A stretch of 59,469 nucleotides of DNA from Natrialba swarupiae (GTDB lineage Archaea; Halobacteriota; Halobacteria; Halobacteriales; Natrialbaceae). The position numbers and the translations under genes were made by a program. Below, in pieces: positions 9,160 through 18,418 of this stretch. The notes under the pieces were generated by a model, which saw only the letters and a program-made list of their open reading frames with translations, was not told where the DNA came from and ran no database searches. Each line of letters begins with the position of its first letter. Positions within the stretch are counted from its first letter, which is position 1. The stretch spans positions 1-59,469 of the forward strand of contig NZ_VTAW01000022.1 in NCBI RefSeq assembly GCF_008245225.1, given 5' to 3'.

Positions 9160-10068
9160 ATGGAGCCACTCGAGCGGTATCGGCCGATCGTCGACGAGTT
9201 CGAGGCGTTTCTCGCGGCCTGCAAGCGCCCCATCGGAAACGTGGTCCGCGTAAACACGATCAAAGCGTCCGTCGATCGGGCGACCACCGCACTCGAGGAG
9301 GACGGCGTCGAATTCGAGCAGGCGTCGTGGAACCCCCGCGTGTTGGGCCTCGAGACCGACTCGCCCGGCTCGACGTGGGCGTCCTTCCACGGCTTTACGC
9401 ACGGACAGGAGGAGGTATCGGCCGTCCCGTCGGTCGTCCTCGACCCCGAGCCAGGCGAACGCGTCTGGGACTGCTGTGCTGCCCCGGGCGGGAAGGCGAC
9501 CCAGATCGCCGCACTGATGGACGACCGAGGAACCGTCGTCGCCAACGACAACAACCTCGGGCGGATCTCCGCGCTGCGGTTCAACGCTGAGCGACTGGGG
9601 GCGACGAGTCTCGCGGTGACGAACGACGACGCCCGCAACTACTCGCTGAAGCGCTTTTCGTTCGACTCGTTCGACCGAGCGCTCGTCGATGCTCCCTGTT
9701 CCTGTGAGGGAACGATTCGGAAGAACCCCGACGCGCTGGACAACTGGTCCGAAGACCACATTCACTCAGTTGCGGGAATCCAGAAGGGGATCCTCCGGCG
9801 GGCGATCCAGACCACCCGCGAAGGTGGGACCGTCGTCTACTCGACCTGTACGTTCGCCCCCGAAGAGAACGAGGCGGTCGTCCAACACGCTCTCGAGAAC
9901 GAACCCTGTCGCGTCGTCGACTTCGACCTCGACCTCGAGTACTCGCCTGGAGTGACCGCGTGGAACGGCGACGAGTTCGATCCGGCGCTCGAGCGAACTG
10001 CCCGAATCTACCCACACCAGAACGACACCGGCGGCTTCTTCGTCGCGAAACTGGAGGTGACCGGCTGA
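9160..10068 (+). CDS. RNA m5C methyltransferase (NOL1/NOP2/Sun family)
   Basis: S-adenosylmethionine-dependent cytosine-C5 methyltransferase acting on rRNA or tRNA, 302 residues. The SAM-binding motif APGGKATQIA, motif IV with catalytic-cycle Cys (DAPCSCEGT) and motif VI with the second Cys (YSTCTFAPEENE) are all present. The protein stops right after the catalytic domain and lacks the C-terminal PUA-like part found in RsmF-type enzymes. That part appears to be encoded by the next gene, whose ATG overlaps this TGA. The start at 9160 (MEPLERYRP) was chosen because upstream residues are not family-like. Confidence 0.9.
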   Translation: MEPLERYRPIVDEFEAFLAACKRPIGNVVRVNTIKASVDRATTALEEDGVEFEQASWNPRVLGLETDSPGSTWASFHGFTHGQEEVSAVPSVVLDPEPGERVWDCCAAPGGKATQIAALMDDRGTVVANDNNLGRISALRFNAERLGATSLAVTNDDARNYSLKRFSFDSFDRALVDAPCSCEGTIRKNPDALDNWSEDHIHSVAGIQKGILRRAIQTTREGGTVVYSTCTFAPEENEAVVQHALENEPCRVVDFDLDLEYSPGVTAWNGDEFDPALERTARIYPHQNDTGGFFVAKLEVTG

Positions 10069-10631
10069 TGGTCGACGACACCGACGCCGACGGAGCGTCC
10101 GAAGACGGGAGCGGGGGCCTCGAGTCGAACGACGGCCAGCGCTTCGACCGCCTGCCCGCAACCGACGCGGAGCGGACCGTCGAGGGACGAGTCAGCCGAG
10201 CGGCGGTCCTCGAGTACTTCGAGGATCGGTTCGCAATCCCGCCAGAAACCTTCGAGGACTACACGTTCTGGGAGAAGGGAGCCGGAAAGATCTGGATCTA
10301 CGCCGGGGAGTCCCCGACGCCGCTCGAGATCGAGGCGATCGGGATGACCTGCCTGCGAACCCGCCAGGAACACTGGAAACCGACCACCGACTTCGCCCAG
10401 CGCTTCGGACGCCACGCGAGCGCGTGCGTGATCGATCTCGAGCGCGAGGCGGCACAGCGGTTCGCCGCCGGCGAGGACCAGGAACTCGCGTGGGAGGGCG
10501 ACTGGGGATACCTGATCGCCGCCCACGAGATCGGGGGTTCGCGCGAGCCCCTCGGGATCGGCCTCTACGTCCACGGGGAACTGCGCTCGATGGTACCGAA
10601 GGGGCGCCAGCGAGACATCTCTCGCGACTGA
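10068..10631 (+). CDS. RsmF C-terminal/PUA-like RNA-binding partner of the methyltransferase
   Basis: A 187-residue protein translationally coupled to the m5C methyltransferase by a TGATG overlap. The first 45 residues are acidic and probably disordered. The rest looks like the RNA-binding tail of RsmF/NOP2-type enzymes: a block near residues 85-110 (LEIEAIGMTCLRT) and an end block PLGIGLYVHGELRSMVPKG that resembles the LGWGK...LKNHYPKG ending of bacterial relatives. I infer that a normally fused domain is a separate subunit here. Haloarchaeal databases carry it as a domain of unknown function, I believe DUF7122. Confidence 0.75.
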   Translation: MVDDTDADGASEDGSGGLESNDGQRFDRLPATDAERTVEGRVSRAAVLEYFEDRFAIPPETFEDYTFWEKGAGKIWIYAGESPTPLEIEAIGMTCLRTRQEHWKPTTDFAQRFGRHASACVIDLEREAAQRFAAGEDQELAWEGDWGYLIAAHEIGGSREPLGIGLYVHGELRSMVPKGRQRDISRD

Positions 10632-10797
10632 CAGGGGTTAACGGAGACGTGTTCGTGTTTCTGCGTCGGATCGAGACACAGCCACGATAGACGGTGGCGA
10701 TACCGTCGGTTGACGACGATACTCCCGATGAGCGTATCGACACGGGCGAAACGGCGACGGCACAGACATATGTGTTCATCGTCCCTAGGAAGTTGCG

Positions 10798-11550
10798 ATG
10801 ACACCTGGGTCCTCGACCACTCTCTACAAATCCCCGCGCACGGACGTCTCACAGAATCAGGGCTCGTTCAGGATACATTTCAACTTTCCTGGACGGAATC
10901 ATCCTGATCACGACGATCACGGATACGGCCCGCTCGCGGCCGTCGTCGAGTCGTTTATGGACCCTGACACACTGATCTCGATGCACCCACATCGGAACGA
11001 CGAGATCGTCTCCTGGGTGCCCGCAGGCGTAATGCGCCACGACGACCGGCAGGGAAACGCGGTGATTACGGATTCGGACCACCTGTTGGTGATGAACTCG
11101 GGCCGCGGATTCTGGCACGAAGAACGGACGCTCGCCGACGATCCGCCGTTGCGAATGCTACAGATTTTCGTTCGACCACACAGCCTCGATCTCGAGCCTA
11201 CCATCCAACACGGTCCCATCCCGGAGCCGACCACAAACGAGTGGCGCTCCCTCTTCGGGCCCGAGGGATCGGACGCACCGTTTTCGGTTCGAAATGAGGT
11301 GGAGTTCTACGATATCCGCCTCGAGGACGGAGCGAGCGCCAGGCTTCCCGACATCACAGGCTGGGACGGCTACTTCTACGTCTTCGAGGGGGCACTCGAG
11401 GCCGGGGACGTTCGGTTCGATGAAGCGGAAAGCGGGCTAGTCGTCGGAGAAACGGACGTGACGTTCACGGCACTGGAAGAGACGGTGGCGGTCGCGTTCC
11501 TCGTCGACCGCGACGCGACGATCACGCGTCAGGGGACCATCGGTAGGTGA
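10798..11550 (+). CDS. Pirin-like bicupin protein
   Basis: A 250-residue cupin of the pirin/YhhW family. The N-terminal cupin has the metal-binding pattern MHPHRNDEI, then a third His (MRHDD) and HEE in GFWHEER, corresponding to the His/His/His/Glu ligands of pirins. The C-terminal half is a degenerate second cupin (GYFYVFEGALEAGD). Bacterial relatives include a quercetinase; the substrate here is unknown. It has its own 166-base upstream region and no close co-directional partner. Confidence 0.85.
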   Translation: MTPGSSTTLYKSPRTDVSQNQGSFRIHFNFPGRNHPDHDDHGYGPLAAVVESFMDPDTLISMHPHRNDEIVSWVPAGVMRHDDRQGNAVITDSDHLLVMNSGRGFWHEERTLADDPPLRMLQIFVRPHSLDLEPTIQHGPIPEPTTNEWRSLFGPEGSDAPFSVRNEVEFYDIRLEDGASARLPDITGWDGYFYVFEGALEAGDVRFDEAESGLVVGETDVTFTALEETVAVAFLVDRDATITRQGTIGR

Positions 11551-11602
11551 CCTGTATCGATTGCGATCTCGACTCCAAAAGCCGATCGCTGCCGATCCGG
11601 GA

Positions 11603-12451
11603 TCACCGCGGGTGCTGACGAACCTGCGTTTCCTCCCCCTCGAGGAACCGCTTCGTCCAGTTGTCGAACGCGGACTTTCGCTCGAGGAAGACGCCGTGTT
11701 TGGCCCCTCGAAACATCGCGAGCTGGGCATCGGGGAGACCGGCGTGGGTTTCACGAAGGATCTCCTCGGGGAAGAACGGGTCGTCGTCGGCGCCGATGAC
11801 CAGGGTACGGGGATCGATCTCCGCGAGTCGGTCGGAGCCGTCGTACGCGAGGACCGCGTCGATGGAGACGACGACGTCACTGGGGGTAGCGGGTTCGGGC
11901 GACCGGAGGCGGCCAAGCGTTCGTGAGTACGCAGGGTAAAGTCGGCGACGTGCACCCGTGAACATCGCCTCGTGGAGCTGACACTGGATATCGATCCACT
12001 CGCCGTCGAGTGCGTGCCCGCGCATCTCCCGGCCCATCGGCCGACTGCTCGCCGAGAGACGACAGCCCGAAACCGCGACGACGAGACGCTCGAGTAAGTC
12101 GGGACGGATTCGGGCGAGTTCCTGGGCGATCAGTCCGCCCATCGAGATACCCAACACCGACGCGGAGCCGACGTGGGTCTCGAGAACGCGCGCGTAGTCA
12201 CGGGCCATCGTCTCGATGGTCTGGTCGTCCGACAGTCCGCGGGGTCGGCTCACGACGTACACCGTGTACTCGTCCATGAAGTGGCCAAATCCTCGCCAGG
12301 CGAGCACCGCGCCGGTCGAGCCGTACTCGCCGTCGAACATCGCGTCGCCGAGACCCGGAATCACGAGCAGGGTTTTCGGCCCGTTGCCGATTCGGACGTA
12401 CGGGTACGTCTGATCTAACCACCCGGTTTCGGGAGTGATCGAAGAGAACAT
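11603..12451 (-). CDS. Alpha/beta hydrolase
   Basis: A 282-residue soluble hydrolase. The nucleophile elbow is GISMGG (Ser in a G-x-S-x-G context), the acid is likely Asp in IGADDDPFF, and the catalytic His is in GAKHGVF near the C-terminus. The oxyanion-hole region follows LVIPGLGD. I took the ATG at 12451 (MFSSITPE) as the start because the longer frame runs back into the palindromic element at 12518-12598. The substrate is unknown. Confidence 0.85.
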   Translation of the reverse strand: MFSSITPETGWLDQTYPYVRIGNGPKTLLVIPGLGDAMFDGEYGSTGAVLAWRGFGHFMDEYTVYVVSRPRGLSDDQTIETMARDYARVLETHVGSASVLGISMGGLIAQELARIRPDLLERLVVAVSGCRLSASSRPMGREMRGHALDGEWIDIQCQLHEAMFTGARRRLYPAYSRTLGRLRSPEPATPSDVVVSIDAVLAYDGSDRLAEIDPRTLVIGADDDPFFPEEILRETHAGLPDAQLAMFRGAKHGVFLERKSAFDNWTKRFLEGEETQVRQHPR

Positions 12452-12517
12452 CGCTCTCTCGAGACTTTCTACGTGCTGGGACAAAACGATTGCACGTGCC
12501 GGTCGCACAGACGATTC

Positions 12518-12598
12518 ATACGGTCTGCTGTAACGATTTACCGCCGAAACCGCAGACGGGTCGCGGTTTCGGCGGTAACGACTTACAGTAAACCGTAT
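12518..12598. repeat. Palindromic element, copy 1 of 4
   Basis: An 81-base imperfect palindrome: two 36-base arms around the 9-base loop AGACGGGTC, with 6 mismatches. Four of these are consecutive (arm positions 17-20) and form a symmetric unpaired patch. Ends are ATACGG and CCGTAT. It lies between the stop of bax1 and the start of the hydrolase gene, both on the minus strand. The inner stem begins CCGCCGAAACCGC. Three relatives are at 18925, 21201 and 34520. No clear target-site duplication is visible. Confidence 0.85.
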
Positions 12599-12632
12599 CA
12601 CGCGGCGGTGCCCTCTGAGCCGACGGCAGCGG

Positions 12633-14180
12633 TTATCGCTCGACGACAGTTCCTCCCGCGAGTCCCTCCCACTCCACGCGATAGCCGAGTTCGGAGAGGA
12701 TCGCACTCGAGTCGCTCGCGCCGTAGCTCTCGAGGACGGCTTCGGCGTCCGAGAGCGCCACGCCGGCGTCGATCTCCTCGCCGACGGCCTCGAGCGTCGC
12801 CGGTCGGAGCAACGTCCGTCCGACCCGCTCGTGTTCCGGAAACGCGACCGCCTCGAGGGCGTCCTCGCTGACGCCGTGTTCGTCGGCGACCGTCTCGAGC
12901 GTGACGACGTCCGCGTCGGGACGAATCTCGTCGGGAAGGTCGGCGGCGCTCTCGGCGACGAGTTGCCGTTCGTACTCTCGGAGGACGTCCGCGACGTCTT
13001 TTACCCTGACCGTTCCCGAGTAAGGAATCGCCCGGAAGTCCCGCGCGGCGATCTCCTCGCCGACGCCGAGCGATTCGTCGACGGCGACGACCAGCTCGAC
13101 GTCCTCGAGCCCCTCGAGCTGGGTGAGTTTCTTCTCGACGTACTCGGGCGTCCAAAAGCCCATGATCTCGAGGAAGACCCGGAACCCGCCGTGGCAGTAC
13201 TCGAACGCGAAGTCCGGGATCATCACCCGCGTTCCCGTCGCGAGGGGTTCGGGTTCGCGAACGAGGTTCCACTCGAGGTCGAGCGCCGAGACGCGGGCGG
13301 CGAACTCCGACTCGACGCTGCTATCGAACTCGACGTCGGCGACGGGATCGGCGTCGGGGACCTCGATCGGATCCTCGTGAGAGAGCGAGAGGCGTCTGTC
13401 GGTGCCGCGGTCGTCGATCGTCGCCTCGAGGAACCACTCGTCGGCGTTCGCGATCGACCGCAAGAGCCGGGCGAACCGGGTTCCGTACCGCCGTGTGGCC
13501 CGAAAGAGGTGTGTGGGTCCAGTGACGACGACCTCGCGGTCGCTCGCCCGGTCGGCGGCCCCACCGTGGAGTGTGTCGGTCGTCTCGCCGTCCGGTACGT
13601 GAATGTCGTACATCAGCCGCAACCGTTTGACCGCCGACACCAGCGCCTTCGGATCGCTCGAGCGAACCCGGAGTTCGGTCGCGTCGAACAGCGCGGTCTG
13701 TGCGAGCGAGAGATTGTACTGGGCGATCAGGTCGTCGGGATCCCAGCGAGCGTCGACCGCCGTCAGGACCTGCCGTTCCTCGAGGTCTGCGTACAGCGAC
13801 CGCTCGAGGTCGGCGGCCGAACACGCGAGCGAGTCGGCGGCGTCCGCGAGCGCGGCCGACCTGTCGTCGTCGGTTACGACGCCGACGGCCTCTGCGGCCT
13901 CGAACGCGGCCCGGCGCGCTCGCTCCGGCCCGATCGGCGCTTCGGTCTCGAACGTCGCGTCGCGCTCGAGCAGCGCCGCGAACCCGCGAACGAGTTTGAA
14001 GTCGGGGGCGTCGGCTTCCAGATCGGCGAGGGCGTCCCCGAGGTCGCCGCGCGTCTCGCCGGCGTGGCCCTGATAGGTCCCGACGACGCGGGCGGCCAGC
14101 GGGCGGTGTTCCCGCTTGGCGAACTGGGGGTGGTACCCCCCGCCGGCCCTCGAGACGCGCAACAGGTCCTTGGTCAGCAT
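12633..14180 (-). CDS. bax1: Bax1 nuclease (DUF790 family)
   Basis: A 515-residue DUF790 protein. In other archaea Bax1 binds the XPB helicase, and the pair acts as an unwinding-and-cutting machine in DNA repair. A central nuclease-like core is visible near residues 320-355: IPDF (Asp323), EIMGFW (Glu338) and the Lys pair at 350-351 in TPEYVEKKL, the pattern of a restriction-endonuclease fold. The N-terminus (MLTKDLLRVSR) is typical of the family. Its expected partner XPB is at 22464-23921 on the same strand, upstream in transcription order but about 8.3 kb away, so the usual operon is split. Confidence 0.88.
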   Translation of the reverse strand: MLTKDLLRVSRAGGGYHPQFAKREHRPLAARVVGTYQGHAGETRGDLGDALADLEADAPDFKLVRGFAALLERDATFETEAPIGPERARRAAFEAAEAVGVVTDDDRSAALADAADSLACSAADLERSLYADLEERQVLTAVDARWDPDDLIAQYNLSLAQTALFDATELRVRSSDPKALVSAVKRLRLMYDIHVPDGETTDTLHGGAADRASDREVVVTGPTHLFRATRRYGTRFARLLRSIANADEWFLEATIDDRGTDRRLSLSHEDPIEVPDADPVADVEFDSSVESEFAARVSALDLEWNLVREPEPLATGTRVMIPDFAFEYCHGGFRVFLEIMGFWTPEYVEKKLTQLEGLEDVELVVAVDESLGVGEEIAARDFRAIPYSGTVRVKDVADVLREYERQLVAESAADLPDEIRPDADVVTLETVADEHGVSEDALEAVAFPEHERVGRTLLRPATLEAVGEEIDAGVALSDAEAVLESYGASDSSAILSELGYRVEWEGLAGGTVVER

Positions 14181-14409
14181 CCGTCCCGAGTTCGGGACCG
14201 GGGCGGCAAAAACGGTCCGTTCCGGTACGAACGAGACCGCCGTCCAGAATCGGGGTACCCGTCGTTCGAACCGTGTATGCCGGCCGAACGCAGTTAAGAC
14301 TCTTCGTCGTACGTCCCTGCAGGGCCGTTTCGTGAACTAACCGCGACGTGAACCAATCGCGGATCGACTACGCGGCGCGAACGAACCGCGAATCGACTCG
14401 TTTCGACAC

Positions 14410-16128
14410 ATGTCACTCGGCGGAATCGCTCTCGCGACGGACTTTGCGTTACTGATCGTCGCCGCGACGATTCTGAGCTACGTGGCGAGGCTGCTGAACC
14501 AGCCGACGATCGTCGCGTACGTCCTCACCGGCGTGGTCGTCGGCCCGATCGGCCTCGGGATCGTCGCCGAGGACCAACTGATCGAGATCGTCGCCGAACT
14601 CGGCCTCGGATTCCTCTTGTTCCTGCTCGGCATCGAGATGCGATTCGAGGACATTCGGGAGATCGTCCGACCCGTCGGTGCGATCGCGGTCGGACAGGCG
14701 GTACTCCAGGCGATCGCCTCGACGGCCGTCGCCCTCGTCCTCGGGTTCACGCTCTTTCAGTCGCTGATGATCGCGCTGGCGACGACGTTCGGCGCGACGC
14801 CGATCATCGTCAAGGTCCTCGGCGACAAAGACGATCTGAAAACGCTGTACGGCAAGGTCGACGTCGGCATCCTCATCTTTCAGGACATCTACCTCGTGAT
14901 GGCGCTTGCGATACTGGCAGTCGGGACCGTCGACGGCGTAAGCGAGATCGCCGTCAGCATCGGCCGCGTCTTCTTCCTGATGGGCGTCATCGGCGTCGTC
15001 GCGTACCTCGCCAGCCGGTACTTTCTCCCCGCGCTGTTGCGAGCGAGCGCCGCGAACAAGGGCACGCTCTTTACCGTCGGTATCGCCTGGGCGTTCCTCT
15101 TTATCTTCGCGGCCGAATCGCTCGAGTTGTCGGTCGAGATCGGCGCGTTTCTGGCGGGACTCGCACTCGCCCAGCTTCCGTACAGCACCGAACTGAAAGA
15201 GCGGATGCGCCCGGCGACGAACTTCTTCATCGCCGTCTTCTTCGCGTCGATCGCCCTCCAGATGGAGGTGGACCAATTACTCGCCTACTGGTGGCAAGCG
15301 ATCGTCGCTGCCGTCTTGCTCATCGTGATCAACTTCTTCATCGTCTTCGGGCTCTTCTACAGCCAGCGATTCGACGTCGAGACGTCGTTTCTCGGCACGG
15401 TCTCGATGCTCCAGGTCAGCGAGTTCTCGCTGGTGCTGGGTGCGCTCGCGGTCGATCAGGGGTTCATCGAGGAGGGTATCCTCGGCTTTCTCAGCCTGAT
15501 GGCGCTGATCACGATGCCGATTTCGACGTACTACGTGCTCTACAACCGGCGGATCTTCCGGTACGTCCGCCCGTGCCTCGAGCGACTGGAACGCGAGGAC
15601 ACCCTCGAGGCCCAGCCGGTCGAGTACGAGAACCACGCGGTGATCGTCGGCTACAGCCGACTAACCGGAGAACTCGCGGACGTCCTCAGAGCCTCCGTCG
15701 ACGAGGTCGTCTTCGTCGAGGACCGCGCCGAGTACGTCGACGAACTCGCCGAGGCCGACGACGGGTTCATCTTCGGTAACGCCAGACACGGCGACGTCCG
15801 ACAGGAGGCGAACGTCTCCGGCGCGGACGTGGTCGTGAGCGCGGCCGAACGCGTCGACGTCAACCGCAGGCTAGTCGAAGACGCCCCGGAAGCGGTGTCG
15901 GTCGTCGCGGCGAGAACGGAAGACGACGCTGCGCTACTGGCCGACAGCGGCGCGGACTACGTCGTCGTGGGACGCGGACTCGTGGGGGCGGAACTGCTGG
16001 CCCTGCTCGAGACGCTCGACGACCCCCAGGTGTTCGATCGTCGAATCGAGGAACTGAACGATCGCGCACGGGACGGCGTACCGCGTCGGACCGACTCCGC
16101 TTCACGCGACGGTGAGACCGATGTATGA
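14410..16128 (+). CDS. Kef-type cation:proton antiporter with TrkA-N domain
   Basis: A 572-residue monovalent cation:proton antiporter (CPA2 family). About twelve hydrophobic helices fill residues 8-390, beginning with DFALLIVAATILSYVARLLN. A cytosolic TrkA-N/RCK-type nucleotide-binding domain follows from about residue 410 (HAVIVGYSRLTGELADVL). Family members exchange K+ or Na+ for H+ under NAD(H) or ligand control, which fits ion homeostasis in a halophile. The stop overlaps the start of a second antiporter by 8 bases. Which ion it moves is not evident. Confidence 0.88.
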   Translation: MSLGGIALATDFALLIVAATILSYVARLLNQPTIVAYVLTGVVVGPIGLGIVAEDQLIEIVAELGLGFLLFLLGIEMRFEDIREIVRPVGAIAVGQAVLQAIASTAVALVLGFTLFQSLMIALATTFGATPIIVKVLGDKDDLKTLYGKVDVGILIFQDIYLVMALAILAVGTVDGVSEIAVSIGRVFFLMGVIGVVAYLASRYFLPALLRASAANKGTLFTVGIAWAFLFIFAAESLELSVEIGAFLAGLALAQLPYSTELKERMRPATNFFIAVFFASIALQMEVDQLLAYWWQAIVAAVLLIVINFFIVFGLFYSQRFDVETSFLGTVSMLQVSEFSLVLGALAVDQGFIEEGILGFLSLMALITMPISTYYVLYNRRIFRYVRPCLERLEREDTLEAQPVEYENHAVIVGYSRLTGELADVLRASVDEVVFVEDRAEYVDELAEADDGFIFGNARHGDVRQEANVSGADVVVSAAERVDVNRRLVEDAPEAVSVVAARTEDDAALLADSGADYVVVGRGLVGAELLALLETLDDPQVFDRRIEELNDRARDGVPRRTDSASRDGETDV

Positions 16129-17767
16129 GATCCTATTCACACTGACGCTGATCTTCGTGCTCGCGGCGGTCTTGTTGCTCGTCGCGGCTCAGAAAGGGCT
16201 GCCGGTGATCCCGTTCTACCTGTTCGCCGGGATACTGGCGGGGGCGTTCGTCGACGAGACCGCGTTGCTCGACCTCGCACAGTGGGGGATCGCCTTCCTC
16301 GTCTTCCTCTTCGGAATCCACGTCGATCTCGAGGGGGTCCGATCGCAGGGACGAATCGGCGTCGCGGTCGGGACGATTCAGGCGACGCTCGTCGGTGCGA
16401 TCGGCGTCGGCGCCGGACTCGCGTTCGGACTCGGTCGGCTCGACGCGGTGTACTTCGGGGTCGCCGCCGCGTTGAGTTCCTCGCTCGTCGCGACCAGCTA
16501 CCTCGACGAGACGGGTCCGTTTCGACCGACCCACGAACGTCTCGCCGAGTCGATCCACTTCACCGAGGACGTCCTCGGAGTCCTCGTCGTTCTCTCGCTG
16601 AGCGCGTTCGTCTACGCGGCGACGCCAGCACCCGAGCAGTTCGCGGTTGCAGGGGGGATACTCGCGCTCGCACTCGGGATTCGTCACCTCCTCTTTCACC
16701 GGCTGACCGCCAGGCTCCGCGGCGACTCCGAGGTCATGATGCTCGTCGGCGTCTCGTTCGTGATCGGATTCATCGCACTCGCCGAAGCCGCCGGACTCTC
16801 GATCGTCGTGGGCGCGTTCGCGGCCGGTATCGCCGTCGCCGACGACTACCCGCACTCGCTCGAGTTGGTCGACACCGTCGACGACCTGGAGGACTTTTTC
16901 ACGCCGATCTTCTTCGTCACCGTCGGCGCGTTGCTCACGATGCCGGGACTCGAGGCGATCGGCTACACGGTCGCACTCGTAGCGGCGGTCCTCGTCTTGA
17001 ATCCGCTCATCGTCGCGTTCGTCCTGATCAGAGGAGGGTTCGACGGACGGACGGCGGTCCTCACCGGACTCACGCTCGACCAGGTGAGTGCGTTCACGCT
17101 CTTCATCGCGATCGATGCACTCGCCGCTGGGACGATCGCGGAGCCGCTGTTCGATGCGATCGTCCTGTCGGCTGCGATCACGATGCTCGTCGCGACCTAC
17201 ACCACTCGCCACGCAGGCGAGATCAACCGGTGGCTGCGAGCACGCGGCTTCGTCAGCCTCCTCGGCGATCCGGTTGACGACCGAACGCGCGTCTCCGACG
17301 ACCTCGAGGCGCACGTCATACTCCTCGATTACCAGCACGGTGGTCAGTCCGTTCTCGAGGCCTGCGCCGAGCTCGACCGGCCGGTGCTCGTCGTAGAGGA
17401 CAACCCCGTGGTGTTCGAGGAAATACGCGGCGAGTGCGACGAGTACGTCTACGGCGACATCTCGAGCGAACGCGTCTGGGAGCAGGCGCGACTCGAGGAG
17501 GCGGCCGTAGTCGTCTCGCTCACGCCGGAGCGCGACCGCGCCGAGACGGTCCTCGACCTCGATACCGACGTACCACGGATCGTTCGCGTGAACGAAACCG
17601 ACGCGGCCGACGCCTTCCTCGAGCGGGGCGCGAGTGGCGTCATCTACCCCGACGCCATCGCGGCCGAACGCGTCGGCGACGACCTCGACGCGCTACTCGC
17701 CGGCGAGAGTTCTCTCGAGGAGTTCAGAGCGCGCGGTCGATCACAGTTCGAAGATCCGTCGTCGTGA
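16121..17767 (+). CDS. Second Kef-type cation:proton antiporter with TrkA-N domain
   Basis: A 548-residue relative of the preceding antiporter, with about twelve helices (residues 5-370) and a C-terminal TrkA-N-like domain (HVILLDYQHGGQSVL, then VVSLTPERDRAETVL). The ATG at 16121 lies inside the last codons of the upstream gene; a GTG nine bases earlier is an alternative. The overlap suggests coupled translation and possibly a heteromeric or paired transporter. The two proteins are clearly diverged, not a recent duplication. Confidence 0.87.
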   Translation: MYEILFTLTLIFVLAAVLLLVAAQKGLPVIPFYLFAGILAGAFVDETALLDLAQWGIAFLVFLFGIHVDLEGVRSQGRIGVAVGTIQATLVGAIGVGAGLAFGLGRLDAVYFGVAAALSSSLVATSYLDETGPFRPTHERLAESIHFTEDVLGVLVVLSLSAFVYAATPAPEQFAVAGGILALALGIRHLLFHRLTARLRGDSEVMMLVGVSFVIGFIALAEAAGLSIVVGAFAAGIAVADDYPHSLELVDTVDDLEDFFTPIFFVTVGALLTMPGLEAIGYTVALVAAVLVLNPLIVAFVLIRGGFDGRTAVLTGLTLDQVSAFTLFIAIDALAAGTIAEPLFDAIVLSAAITMLVATYTTRHAGEINRWLRARGFVSLLGDPVDDRTRVSDDLEAHVILLDYQHGGQSVLEACAELDRPVLVVEDNPVVFEEIRGECDEYVYGDISSERVWEQARLEEAAVVVSLTPERDRAETVLDLDTDVPRIVRVNETDAADAFLERGASGVIYPDAIAAERVGDDLDALLAGESSLEEFRARGRSQFEDPSS

Positions 17768-17911
17768 CGCGCATCACAATCGTCGACCGTCTCGCACACC
17801 TGCCCGCGAATCAGCGGCCAGCACGACCAGTGTGACCACCCGAGGACGAGCGGTGGGGAACTCGTTTCACCGATTGCTCCGGTTCGCCGTCCGGCGCGTC
17901 GGCCGAGATCG

Positions 17912-18348
17912 TCAGGTCAGTCTCGCATCCGGACGAACGACGAACACGTCCGCGGGAGCTTCGTTGACGACGTACTTCGCCACCGTCCCGTGCAGCTTCT
18001 CCGCCACGTCCGACGCGCCGGTCGATCCGATGACGATCACGTCGATGTCGTGGTCGGCGGCGTAGGCCTCGATCGTCGTTCGCGGAACGCCGGACTCGAC
18101 GCCTGTGACACTCTCGAGTTCCTGCTCGGTTGCCCGCTGTTCGACGTCTTCGATCACGTCTCGCCCCTGGTTCAGTTCCTCGGCGACTTTCTCCTCGAGT
18201 CCCTTCTGGGTCGGTTCCGACCGCGTTCGCTCCGCGACGTAGAGTGCGTGCAACTGCGCGTCGTAGCGATCCGCCATATCGACGGCGCGTCGACGGCCAG
18301 CGTCGCGGTGTCGCTTCCGTCGGCCGACACGAGGATTCTGTCGTACAT
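17912..18348 (-). pseudogene. Universal stress protein UspA, frameshifted
   Basis: The start (MYDRILVSADGSDTATLAVD) and the rest (MADRYDAQLHALYVAERT through VIGSTGASDVAEKLHGTVAKYVV to the stop) are both excellent UspA sequence but lie in different frames. Total length is 437 bases, one short of a whole number of codons. Restoring one base near 18286-18288 would read DAAVDMADRYDAQ, the normal family sequence. The ATP-binding GSTG motif near the end is intact. It is either a recently broken gene or a sequencing error in a GC-rich stretch. Confidence 0.85.
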
Positions 18349-18418
18349 GACTGGCCCCCGGAGTGGATACGGGTCGGTATCCGCCGGGTATGAGAATTGT
18401 GCCGGAGTATCGAGACAG

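Noticed and set aside
12518-12598. Palindromic element as a classical transposon end
   Set aside because: No transposase, no clear target-site duplication at any of the four copies, and the palindrome is nearly complete rather than a pair of short terminal repeats.
16133-17338. Long minus-strand frame opposite the second antiporter
   Set aside because: Composition is typical of a GC-rich antisense shadow with no hydrophobic or motif pattern.
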